Assembly (NCBI GenBank): GCA_026182355.1
Contig: JAPFBL010000068.1
Span: 6,327,001-6,391,000, forward strand
Origin: Hermatobates lingyangjiaoensis
Taxonomy: Eukaryota > Arthropoda > Insecta > Hemiptera > Hermatobatidae
Direction of reading: 5' to 3'
Length of the DNA: 64,000 bases
Below are positions 23,701 through 33,240 of this stretch, in pieces. Made by a program: the position numbers and the translations under genes. Each line of letters starts with the position of its first letter. Positions within the stretch are counted from its first letter, which is position 1. The notes beneath the pieces were generated by a model. That model did no database searches. It was not told the DNA's origin and saw only the letters and a program-made list of their open reading frames with translations.

Positions 23701-23940
23701 ATGTTAATAGCATTTTCACTGTTAGTTGAAGTCTAAGTTTAATGATTCAGAAAGAAAATCAAGATGTGGCCTAAAATTTTCTTGGCTCTGATAGATTTGA
23801 CTTAAGAAAATTAAGAAACTTCTCTTTAAAAGTAAGAATTAATAGTTAGCAGATTTACCATTTGTTGCCAATTCAAAAAAAAAAAGAATTTTTCATCATA
23901 TTTCCACCTCTTTTTCACTCACTCAAACTCTCTCACTTTC
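20706..23940. other. AT-rich non-coding stretch with one short dispersed repeat
   Basis: A ~50-base segment at about 21643-21693 (CGCTACTTACAATATCTGCT, then AAATCTTATACCCAGAGTTA) recurs at about 22479-22529 as a near copy. The two plus-strand frames at 22324-22690 overlap the second copy and show no domain. Nothing else is supported. Confidence 0.45.
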
Positions 23941-23942
23941 CC

Positions 23943-23946
<4 letters not shown>

Positions 23947-24000
<54 letters not shown>
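23947..24000. repeat. (TC)n microsatellite
   Basis: About 27 uninterrupted TC units ending at GTGGCTGAG; preceded by CTCACTCTC-rich degenerate repeat. Confidence 0.95.
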
Positions 24001-24003
<3 letters not shown>

Positions 24004-25314
24004 GCTGAGAGATGTCCACCTCAATAATAAGATATGTTTATTACTCTGCAGTTTCTAGCTTTCTTTTTCTTCGTATGGTTAATATGTCTAATAGTCCAAT
24101 GCTGGATATGAGCCAGCAGTACTTTCTTTGGTCTTATTGCGGACGCTCTGGTGAACATTTATCCAAAAAGAAATTTAATCCATTGTTAGTTATCACCTTT
24201 AAGCTTCTCGACTAAAGTATGTAATAGTAAAATTACTTAACTCACTCAAAATAACCTTCAGAAAAGTTTAACTTTACGAAGCAGAATCAATCAAACTAAG
24301 ATGCTGTAGTTACTACCTTCACATTTGATCGATATATAGGTTATTTGTTAGTAGTGATAATATTTCAACAAACCAATAATATTCAATACTAATAATAATA
24401 TGATATTGACGAGATATAATAACAATAATAATAATAATGTAATTTCTAAATTATTATGTTTTTACTCAAGTTTATTCTCTTTTGAAAGTGTTGTTCAATT
24501 ATGTTCTCTTTTTTATAAATGCCAATAATTGGGCTACTCCTAAGCTAACTTCTACGATTTAGTTATCAGTTTTTTTGCCAACTCTACTGTTCATTTGCAA
24601 ACTTACGTAGTCGAATAAAAAAATCCAATATATTTATTTATACGTTAATTTTATTTATTTCGTTATTTTTGTGATTAGGTTAGTTTTATTCATTATATTA
24701 GTCTGCTGATATGACAAAGTGAAAGAGTATACCGTTTAAAGCGGAAGTTTTATAGCTCGTACAACAAAAAAAAAGCATCAGCTCCCAGGAAAGGACTTGA
24801 ATATGGCCTGCAGTAGTCCTGATCTAACTAATGATCTAATGATAGTAGTCTGATCATGTGTCTCTTGCTTATCCACAGAATACTACTAATAGCGAGAATA
24901 CGTTTAGGAAGAATAAAGAATGAATGGGTGACTTTCATAATTAAGAAAAGTGTTAACCAGACAGATTAGGTTAGGCCAGATATTATAGATAAAATTAAGT
25001 TATATAAGTTATCAGCCTGATAAATGTTCAATTACTGACTTACTTTCACGATTCTTTTTACTCTGAATTAGGTTAGGAGTAGTGGCTGTCGAATCCAGCA
25101 ACAAAATGTGCTAACGAATCACTTCGAAATTTTACTGTTTATTGATTTTAGAATTACATTATTTAAATTAAGAATAATTGCTTTTTTTGTAATTAACACT
25201 ACCTAAATGATCATTTTGTTATTTTAGAATATCATATTTCATTGCATCGAAGAAAAGAATACAGAATAATAACTAGGTTTGTTTTGGTTTGAATGTCAAT
25301 GGAAAGACGGAGGA
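24001..25314. other. AT-rich non-coding stretch
   Basis: A small (AAT)n run lies at about 24420-24439. The 67-codon frame at 24012-24215 shows no recognisable domain. No other feature. Confidence 0.4.
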
Positions 25315-25656
25315 TTAAAACCTCAGAGTATGCTGGGTAGAACTGTTTTTTCCAACACAAATTTAAAGCCATTTTAAACTGCTAGAGTACTTCAACAATA
25401 GCGATTGAGTCAATGTGGAGACCGCTTTGATTCTCTGCTAACCCTTCCAAATAGTAGGGTTTTATCTGCTGTCAAAGCGTTACTGATGATGTCGTACTAA
25501 GTAGCGTCTAAATTAGCAAAGTCTAAGAAACCTCATGCTATAGTAAAACAGCTTATCAAACCATATCTATTAAAAGTGGCTGCAACTATTCTGAGATATG
25601 AAGCAAGAAATGAGTTTGAATTAGTGACACCATTGACTAGTGTTTTTAAAATCTGA
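25315..25656 (+). pseudogene. hAT transposase (ZBED/Charlie-type) N-terminal part, broken
   Basis: Read in one frame with stops, the stretch gives VFSNTNLKPF at 25345-25374, matching the VLSNxxLKPSKL end of the BED-type zinc finger in ZBED-like hAT transposases. After 59 codons in the same frame come VASKLAKSKKPHAIVKQLIK (from about 25504) and PYLLKVAATIL, matching the conserved block xVAxxIAKxKKPHTIxExLI(K/L)P. It ends at TGA 25654. In-frame stops (for example TAA at 25375) and loss of one Cys of the finger show it is dead. The DDE catalytic domain and C-terminal dimerisation region are absent. In the living family the protein binds terminal repeats and catalyses cut-and-paste transposition. 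Confidence 0.8.
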
Positions 25657-25857
25657 CTTTCTGATTTTCATTAAAAGCATTGAGTCCAAAATTGAAGAAA
25701 GTTTATGATACTCGGTCAAGATCATCAAGTGGATTACGGGCTATGTTTTGAATCACAGCCTGTTTCCACTTTGTTTGTGAAGATCTTGGAGTGAGTATAC
25801 AGTTTTACTTTTGCAATAGTTCACTGGGTCTCCTGACACCAATGTGTACATTTCGTG

Positions 25858-26010
25858 TTACAAAATAATTTCTTAGAGGAGAACATGGCTTTTGTTTCTA
25901 CAACCACTAGATCTCTTAGGCAGTTTATCTAGCGTCCTTCTATTATGAAGATTCAAGACAAAGTTTTCCCTTTAAAACCTCAAAATATTCTTACTTTGTT
26001 TGACAAATGC
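25858..26010 (-). mobile_element. HINE-like family fragment
   Basis: In reverse orientation the segment with GAGAACATGGCTTTTGTT, CCACTAGATCTCTTAGGCAG and CGTCCTTCTATTATGAA matches the 3' part of the family (for example around 13045-13130 and, in the other orientation, 43880-43970 and 48930-49020). Confidence 0.65.
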
Positions 26011-26075
26011 AATAAATAAATATATTTTATAATATATTTATAAAGTAATAATTATTATATATAATATATTAATAA

Positions 26076-26285
26076 TTAATAAGTAATAATTGAAATATAC
26101 AGCATCCTGTGAATTAACGACCTGACAACTTTACGGTGGGCTGGTGTTAACTTCCATATCATTCGCCCAAGAGACATATTACTTAAGTATGGGCAGATGT
26201 ATAAAAGGGAATCACTTTTACAGACGAAAAAACATAACTTTATAACATTACACAAAAATACAAGTGTATACTGTAAAATATACAA
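26076..26285 (-). pseudogene. Penelope-like element N-terminal fragment, reverse
   Basis: The frame carries MSLGRMIWKLTPAHRKVVRS, which parallels MSFGQLIWELPPHIRKTVRR in the PLE fragment at 61.4 kb (minus). Shifted by a frame, it then reads VVNSQDAVYFN at 26089-26121, parallel to KVVNTEAAV of the other copy, with about 25 bases missing in between. This pairs it with the opposite-facing piece at 26.34 kb. It is a dead fragment of the region before the reverse transcriptase. Confidence 0.55.
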
Positions 26286-26334
26286 GGTATAACAGCAAAT
26301 ACAGTGAATAGCAGTAATACTTACTTAATTTAAG

Positions 26335-26395
26335 AGCAGACCAGCTTAAAGGTCGTTAACGCAGAGCCTGCCGTATTTCAATGAAATATGATCAG
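26335..26395 (+). pseudogene. Penelope-like element N-terminal fragment, forward
   Basis: A short frame gives SLKVVNAEPAVFQ at about 26348-26386, the same block as KVVNAEVAI at 8.5 kb. It faces away from the reverse-strand fragment at 26.08-26.28 kb; together they form a rough inverted repeat. Confidence 0.5.
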
Positions 26396-26399
26396 GCAA

Positions 26400-27276
26400 A
26401 GAATTACTGGCTTTTTACACAAATAAATAAGAAATACATTTTAATATGGTAGAATAGTGATAAAGTTAAGATTTGTATATACATGGAAAATATTTAATTA
26501 AAATTAAGAAAAGGACCTCAAATTAATTTTCAAAACGCAAATTCATTTGCTTAGTAACACTATTTATGTGTTAATAGTAATAATACATTGCATTAGTTAA
26601 CACAAGAACTGAAGTCGTTAAGGTATGATGCTCTTTAAATTAAACAACTGAATTAAACTTTTATATCGTGATAAAAAAGAAGACAATTTAAAAATAATAT
26701 ATGAGTAGCATTTTTTTAAATTATTTTTTTTTTAATAATATACTAATTATTTTATATTATATTATTATTGAATCTGATATATGATATATTTTTTTTAAGT
26801 TTCATTCTATTAATAATGAAAGGTACAATATTAAAACAAAATTGTAAAATTTAATGTCAGAAAAAACATCAAATTATACCCGTCTGTTATAAGTACCTAT
26901 TTATTATTAGTAATATTAATTAATTAAGAAACTTTTATTTGACAATTAAATAGAATTAAACAATGATATATAACGTAATAAGAAAACTAAGGAAATACTG
27001 CATAAAAAATTTCTGACTTTATAAATAATGTTTAAATTTAATTACTTCAACTTTAAATTACTTTAATCTAATTAAATTAAAAACAGTAATGAGTATAATA
27101 ATTAATTTATAACTATTTGCAAGATGTGATCAATTTAATTTAAGCTGAATTTAAAAAAAAATATCTTTAAGCTAGATTATTAAAATTAGTTGTAAAATAA
27201 CAGTTTCTTATTGTTGGCATTGATTGAAATATTGATTAAAAGAAATAGTTATATTTATATCCTGTAACTGATTTTT
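26400..27276. other. Very AT-rich non-coding stretch
   Basis: Among the most A/T-rich parts of the window; no frame, repeat or RNA supported. Confidence 0.5.
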
Positions 27277-27535
27277 ACTTTTCTATAATTAAAGTATAGT
27301 GATCGTGAAAAAATTCGATCTTGGAATTATATGTTTTATAGTCTCAGAAGTTGTTTTATGAAGTTTTTTCGATTATGTCTGTATGTGTGTGTGTGTGTGT
27401 GTGTGTGTGGGTGAGTATGTATCCAAAGTTTGTGGCCACGCTACGGTCCAGCATATTCGATGGATCAAATTCATATTTTACAGAACAATGGGTCTCACAG
27501 TGTAGGCTACTGCTTAAATGCAGTTTGAGAGTAAT
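27277..27535 (+). mobile_element. HINE-like family copy (5' part)
   Basis: Starts with a decayed palindrome TACTTTTCTATAATTAAAGT, then TAGTGATCGTGAAAAAATTC, AGAAGTTGTTTTATGAAG, the (TG)n tract at 27382-27409, GCCACGCTACGGTCCAGCAT, GATGGATCAAATTCATATTT and ACAATGGGTCTCA. The 3' part is missing. Overlapping 62-73 codon frames are artefacts of the repeat. Confidence 0.75.
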
Positions 27536-28550
27536 GCTATAGAAATGTATTAGTGTTAGCCATGACTTCATTTCCAAAACTATGTGAAACTACACCAACG
27601 GTGCACATACTGTTTTCGACATGTTTTGTCATTAAGATAAAATCTTGAAATCGCTGAAATGTACGGACATACATGCATGTTGTTATCAAAAATATATTTC
27701 CACCTTTTAAAAGGCTCACATACAAGAAACAAGATTAAGAAGGTCATTAAGTTGAAATTCATTACCAATAAAGCTTTTTAAAAATCAACCCTTTGATTTT
27801 ATCATCTTGTACATATTTTGGACAAGTAATCATTTTTTTAAAACATATTGAAATGTTAATCAGACATACACGTTCTAGTTCATATGTTTGGTTGTTTCCT
27901 TATTAAGAAATAAAATACCTTTCTTAGGATTTGGAATCTCGTTTTTGGGCTATTTATTTTGAATATACTTTAAAAAGAGTTATTATTTTCGTAAAGTTTC
28001 ATGAAAAATTAACCTGTGATATGGTTCTTGTATACATGATTCAAAATGCTATATCTATCAACTAAGTATAAAATGTAGACGGTTCCAGGGAAGAGCAAAA
28101 TATTTCAAAGGTACAGCAGTAGAAAAAAGTTGGGAACTACAACCTGTTTTATTTTATCGGTAAATAATTATTGACTTCTAGTTCGTTTAAAATTTTCTAA
28201 TATTTAATGACTGCCCCAACAGAGTTCCATTAAAACATGAATTTTCTTCTAGAAGAATATACTTTATTCACCTCCTTAACTAATTTTAATATATTAATAT
28301 TTATAACCTAGTGGTTATAAAAATGTTTTTTCTATTTCCACAAACAGAATTTTTATAGTAGTTTAGAAAGTAGTAACTTATAATGAATGCATTACTTGTT
28401 GATTGTTCTCTCGTAAAATATATTTTATCATTGATTTTCTGGAAATGTAGCTACTTAAATATGGCGAATTTATATAAACAAATATTTTTAGGGATAGCTT
28501 GTTTAACTGTTTAAGTTAATGTTTTCTAAACAATATGTATATAATACATG
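27536..28550. other. AT-rich non-coding stretch
   Basis: Two overlapping reverse-strand frames at 27537-27768 show no domain. No other feature supported. Confidence 0.45.
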
Positions 28551-28581
28551 ATCAAACCACAATATGAAATGAAAAAAAAAA

Positions 28582-28620
28582 AAGATCTTTCAACCACAAC
28601 AAGCGGTCTTCGTCAGAGTC
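28582..28620 (-). ncRNA. Hammerhead-like motif, decayed copy
   Basis: On the minus strand: GACT (28617-28620), CTGACGA (28610-28616), one extra A, helix II with GACC pairing GGTT, GAAA (28588-28591) and a palindromic AGATCT. The 3' strand of helix I, which should read AGTC, is replaced by a poly-T run, so self-cleavage is unlikely. Compared with the copy at 28.86 kb, a helix II U-G pair is C-G here, a pairing-preserving change. Confidence 0.5.
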
Positions 28621-28855
28621 AGAAACCCAACTGAAACACAAGATGCAGAAACATCATGGTGAGGGGTTCAAAGGAGTGGGAGGGAAGAGTGATATTTTTA
28701 AAAAGGTTTAAAGTGCAGGAAAGGACAATAGTCCAGAGAGGGATGTTTGGGTAAACAAAGGAGTACAGTAAGAAAAAGTAAAATACTATCTGCTAGCTTA
28801 TATATATATATATATATATATATAGATCAAACCACAACAAGAAATGGGAAAACAA

Positions 28856-28898
28856 GACTAAGATCTTTCAACCGTAACAAGCAGTCTTCATCAGAGTC
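28856..28898 (-). ncRNA. Hammerhead ribozyme-like motif
   Basis: On the minus strand the order is: helix I strand GACT (28895-28898), box CTGATGA (28888-28894), one unpaired A, helix II GACTG/CGGTT (28882-28886 with 28870-28874; all five pairs Watson-Crick or wobble), box GAA ending with A at position 15.1, a palindromic GATC as helix III, U at 16.1, U at cleavage position 17, and helix I partner AGTC (28856-28859). Both conserved boxes and a closing helix I are therefore present. A very short self-complementary helix III is the form expected of hammerheads that act as dimers. The extra base before helix II departs from the canonical form. PLEs are known to carry hammerheads, and PLE debris is abundant here. 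Confidence 0.6.
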
Positions 28899-28991
28899 AA
28901 AAACCCAACTTTTCTTATTGTGGTTTGATCATTGATTGTTATTTTACGTGTTTATGTGAAATCTTTTTATATATATATATATATATATATA

Positions 28992-29320
28992 GTAACTATG
29001 GAATATATCTTCATCCTTATATGTCTTTTCTGAAACTGCTTTAACTTTTTATTTCAAATAAATTACCACTATATAAATAAAGTGCCCCATAAAGATGTTA
29101 ACTAATTCTTTTTATTATGGGATAGAAAAAAGAGAAATTGATAATGATAAAAATAACGGAAATAGTAATCATTTAAAGAAAACCGATTCGCTAGAAGTAA
29201 ATAAACAAAGAGCTAAGATGAATTACTAGGAGAAAAAGTATTAAGAAAGTAAGTAAAAAGAGGTGAATACGGTGGAGAAACACTAGGGGTGTTGAAATCA
29301 AGAGAGGGGGTAGGAAAGAA
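28992..29320. other. AT-rich stretch, purine-rich on the plus strand
   Basis: No gene. From about 29210 to 29340 the plus strand is A/G-rich (GAGAGGGGG words), which may be 3' non-coding sequence of a PLE reading on the minus strand, but no motif proves it. Confidence 0.35.
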
Positions 29321-29328
29321 TAAAGTAG

Positions 29329-29530
29329 TTAAAAATCCATAGGAGTAGTTAAAAAAAGATCAAAGGATGCTTTATTCATGAGATTGATGGTGTACTGGGT
29401 GCGATCATTGGTTGGAACAAGATCATTGGTTGATAAAAAGGCATTGTTAGGGGAATGCTACGAGAAGAGAGTTAAGGTTAAGAGATTGGTTCTGCACCTC
29501 AGTCAGAGTGTCATGTTTAAAATAGACTAT
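29329..29530 (-). pseudogene. Coding-like fragment, unassigned
   Basis: On the minus strand two short frames have protein-like composition: one contains DTLTEVQNQSLNLNSLLVAF (about 29450-29512), and in another frame NNAFLSTNDLVPTNDRTQ and INLMNKASFDLF run to a TAA at about 29329. They lie beside PLE-associated repeats and would read in the same direction as the ribozyme motifs. I do not recognise the family. Confidence 0.35.
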
Positions 29531-31639
29531 TAATGTTATCAATTGTTAGAGAGTTTTGCCCCTGTCACTAGAATGGATGAAAAACAAACCTAATGTTACT
29601 ACTACCATTTCATTTTCAACTGCCACTTTTACAGATGAATGATACCTTTCAGGTTATAAAGTGTGAAGCATTTCGCAATGTTGAATGGACAGTCATTTGA
29701 AAGCCTAAGGTTTAAGATCTCTGCATCTGAGACATTTACGACACGTGATTTCACCCATCCAAACCAAACACTTGTAAGTTTGCTTATTAATGCTGTCACA
29801 GAAGTGGATTTGTTCACCATGTCTATGGCCACCATTGGCATAATAATAATAATATGCCATATTACCTTACATTACAATGTATATTTGTAAAAAACGTTTA
29901 ATCAGTTGTTTTACTGTTGTTTTATGGTTTTTGCTGTGCTTAATTTCTATTATTTCATAAGATATTCACATACGAGTACGAACAAAAAAAAACCTTTATG
30001 CACATATCTTCATTAAATTTAAATACTTAAACATTATATTATGAAAGTAGCTCATCTTTGGTCAGGACAAAGCATATATCCAATTTATCGTTCTTCCTCA
30101 GATAAAATAAAAAGTTTACTTAAATTTACTTTTAAATTAAAAATAACTGTTGAGTAGGTTAAAAATGAATTGAACGTTTTTTTATAATTTCAGAATTACA
30201 TGTACTGTTATTTTGAAATTAATAAATATATACGGTAAATAACCAATAAGTAAAGGCCATACGTCACCATTCTTCAAAGGAAGAAATATGGTTAGTGGCT
30301 TAAGATAAGTTAGTTTTTAACAATTACAAATAATAAAGTTCAGCTTTTATTTTCTGATATTGAGCAGCTAGATAGCAAGTAGTTTAAGTAAAATGACTGT
30401 CGTAATTTTATCACATTGTAAAAAGCACCATAATTAATATATAACTACTTTTCAAGATAACCTTGACAGATGACTGTTTAAATGAGAATTAATAGGTTTA
30501 ACTTTAAACTTTTTTTTATTAAATTTTCAAAAACTTTCTAGATTCTATTTTCAAGGAAATAAGTTTGTCGCTATTTCATAAGTTTGTGTAATAAACTATT
30601 TCAGTGGTAACTTGGTTCTCGACTGTAACTCGTTTCAGAATTTTGGTTGACAAAGGATTTGATCAAAAATCAAAACTAATTTTCTCATATAAAATACAGA
30701 AATGGGAAATATGGGGGTGGGATAATCCGTTCGGTGTTTAAAATATTAAAAAAAAACCATTTTTTTATATTGTTGTTTTATCTATATAAAAACGATATAA
30801 ATCATTTAAAGTATATTATTATGTCCAAAGTAAAATAATAAATTAAACTAAATAAATTTAGCATTAGAACTGTTTGAGTTCCAAAATTGTGTTCGAATTC
30901 TTGGGGCATAATTTTCTTGTCATTAAAGTTCGAAGTCCCATTATCTTGAGTTCAAAGTTGTTCAAACATTGAGGTACCACTGAGCTAATATTAATATTAA
31001 TTGTTCATTTTACAATTCAACAGTTTTTAAAATTTTCTTATTTTTAGTGATGCAACAGATTAACTGTTATAATATAAGTAATAGAAACTACACTTCATTC
31101 AACTGGGAGTTTTCATTTTTTTCTATACAATTATATCTGCTGTTTGTGACATTTTGATATACATTTTTTAATCCATCAAGTTTTTTTCACTTAGCACCCT
31201 TAGAAGCTAATTAGTGCTATTCTTTTTTATTTCTTGGCTAGCTTTTGAAATAATATCACTTAGAAGCGTACATGTCTCTAGGATCAATAGTTAACACTCA
31301 GCAATAATGAGTAAGTGAATCAGTTCTTAACGGCTCCTCTTTATGAATTATCCTAGATTAGTACTAAGGAGGTTACTAGACGCATATGACCAGAGTATTT
31401 AAAAATAACTTAAATACACCGACCGTACTTCTAATGTTTGACAATGGCATTTGACTGGTCTGAAAAGACGTAAATCCTTGAGAGTCTTCCAGTTATTTCA
31501 TTTATTTGTACTTTTTTTTATGTTTAAACCAATCTCCTAGCGGGTGATAACGTCAGCTGTTTACCAGCTTTTTGTTTGATCGGTTATTCTACAGTTTCTA
31601 CATTGAGTGTTATAAATTTTGCCAAACTCAGGTGTATTT
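29531..31639. other. AT-rich non-coding stretch
   Basis: The overlapping opposite frames at 29629-29890 show no domain. No repeat shared with the rest of the window was noticed. Confidence 0.4.
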
Positions 31640-31828
31640 CGAGTAGGGATCATTAACGAGTACCTGACATCGTACAGGATCAGACCGACGGCTTAACGTC
31701 CTCTCCGAGGAACGACGTACTCAGATTTATTCACTTCTTGTATGAATTAATCGGGGGCCAGGTGTGGATCGAACCCCGGAATACCAGCCCATAGGCGAGT
31801 ACGTTAACCATTGAGTTAACCTGTCCCT
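31640..31828 (-). repeat. tRNA-derived SINE
   Basis: On the minus strand the head begins near 31828 and carries an RNA polymerase III A-box-like TTAACTCAATGG (31808-31819) and a perfect B-box-like GGTTCGATCC (31766-31775), spaced as in a tRNA. A GCC-TATG-GGC stem-loop stands where the anticodon arm would be. The sequence then continues about 120 bases beyond the tRNA-like part into GAGGACGTTAAGCCGTCGG-type body sequence, so it is a SINE and not a tRNA gene. The body is clearly less A/T-rich than its flanks. No 3' tail or target duplication was identified. Confidence 0.75.
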
Positions 31829-33040
31829 CTTAGTTTATACTTAAAATTGTAATTTAAAACCACAAGTATATCAATTTAAATAATGAAAATGGAAGTAATA
31901 ATGTCTTATTATATTAGGAAATGGCTGCTAACAGTAATAGACACTTAAGAGAGCACCACAGCTACTCTTTCCAATCACAAACTCAGTTTAGTTCGACACT
32001 GATTAGATGCAAATATCACTGTTTTGAACCACCCACGTTTTATGATTCCTCTATTTGTAGTTTACATATATTAGAAAAAAACAATTCATTATTTTAAGAC
32101 CATATATTCTCTAAAATAAATATAATTAACACCCAAGCATATTGTTTTATAAATAATTTTTTAAATAGATATCTCTTTAAAGATTAATAGGCGAATGACT
32201 TTTATAGTAATACTGATAAAATCTGACCATTTATGTAAAAAGGACAACAGTTGATTACTCTTAATATATTTGAGAGACTTTTATAATTAAAAAAAATGTT
32301 TTATTAATTTGGAAAAAATTTCACATTCTAGTTATAAACATTTTACTGATTTATGTCTCTATAATTAATTATCGTGTTTATCTATATTTTGCCGTAAATT
32401 TAGAATAGACAATTTGGAAGAATGTACCATATTACTCCGTCGAGAAATAATACATTATTTTTAAGACTGCAAGAACATTATTGTCAGTAATAATAATTGC
32501 TATATTACTTATAGTAAAAACAATAATATTTATAACAATAAGTAACTTAACACCTGTTACCAAACTATTCAATGATTTAAGTTCCTTTGTCAAAACGAAA
32601 GTTGCATTCCTTTATATTGGGCTAATTCAATTTTATTGATATTACTAAGTTGTAATTGATTATTTGAAAGAACATTTCTCAAATATAATAACCTGGAGTA
32701 GAATTATATAAAGATATCAATTACATTACACAGTGCTGTTTCACTAATTAAAGAATGTAGTAAATTAATTTGACATGTGGTAAAATTAAAACTCATTTGA
32801 ACTTTTTTACACATACTGTTATTCAAAGGAATTAAAATTAGTACAAATCACCCAAAAACTAAAGTGATTTGCAACTTGATTGGAATTAGTAATATTTTTT
32901 TTTAAATATATTAAATTTAGACATAAAGATGAATGCTAGTGATGGATGACAACTACGCTAATCCCTTATCAACTTTACAATAGTTATTCTGTTAAAAAAA
33001 AAAAGATAACTGCAGTGATAGCCATCTGATTGAAGTTTCA
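31829..33040. other. AT-rich non-coding stretch
   Basis: Nothing supported on either strand. Confidence 0.5.
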
Positions 33041-33240
33041 AATGTTTTTTTTTATTCTGCCGCGAAGAAGTTATTTGTTATCTGTGGCCGGCGGCTCTTG
33101 AGAAGCCTATTCGCTGCAACTTTTTTTACTGGCAACCCTTAGTGCCCTTCAAGTCAAATAAATATCTCACTTTAGTAAGCGCCAGCAGTCACTCAGAAGG
33201 AAAAAAAAGATAAGATATCAGTCAGTCGGCTTGAAGTTTT
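33041..33240. other. Less A/T-rich patch, no gene seen
   Basis: About 33055-33200 contains GC-richer words (GCCGGCGGCTC near 33089) within A/T-rich DNA. No frame longer than a few dozen codons and no known motif. It could be a repeat fragment, an exon edge or a regulatory patch. Confidence 0.3.

Larger units (their letters stand above)
28551..28960. repeat. PLE-associated repeat pair with inverted end
   Basis: Two direct copies (28551-28633 and 28825-28911) share GATCAAACCACAA, GAAATG, AAGATCTTTCAACC, CAAGC(G/A)GTCTTC(G/A)TCAG and AAACCCAACT. A reverse-complement end, TTATTGTGGTTTGATC, follows at about 28915-28931, and the adjoining ATTGATTGTTATTTTACGTG segment is the reverse complement of sequence at about 8858-8888. 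The same GATC end occurs at 7638. (TA)n tracts sit at 28799-28824 and 28969-28991. Each direct copy contains a hammerhead-like motif on the minus strand. Confidence 0.75.

Noticed and set aside
31755..31828. A functional tRNA gene
   Set aside because: The tRNA-like part continues into a SINE body and the acceptor and anticodon arms do not fold properly, although A and B boxes are present.
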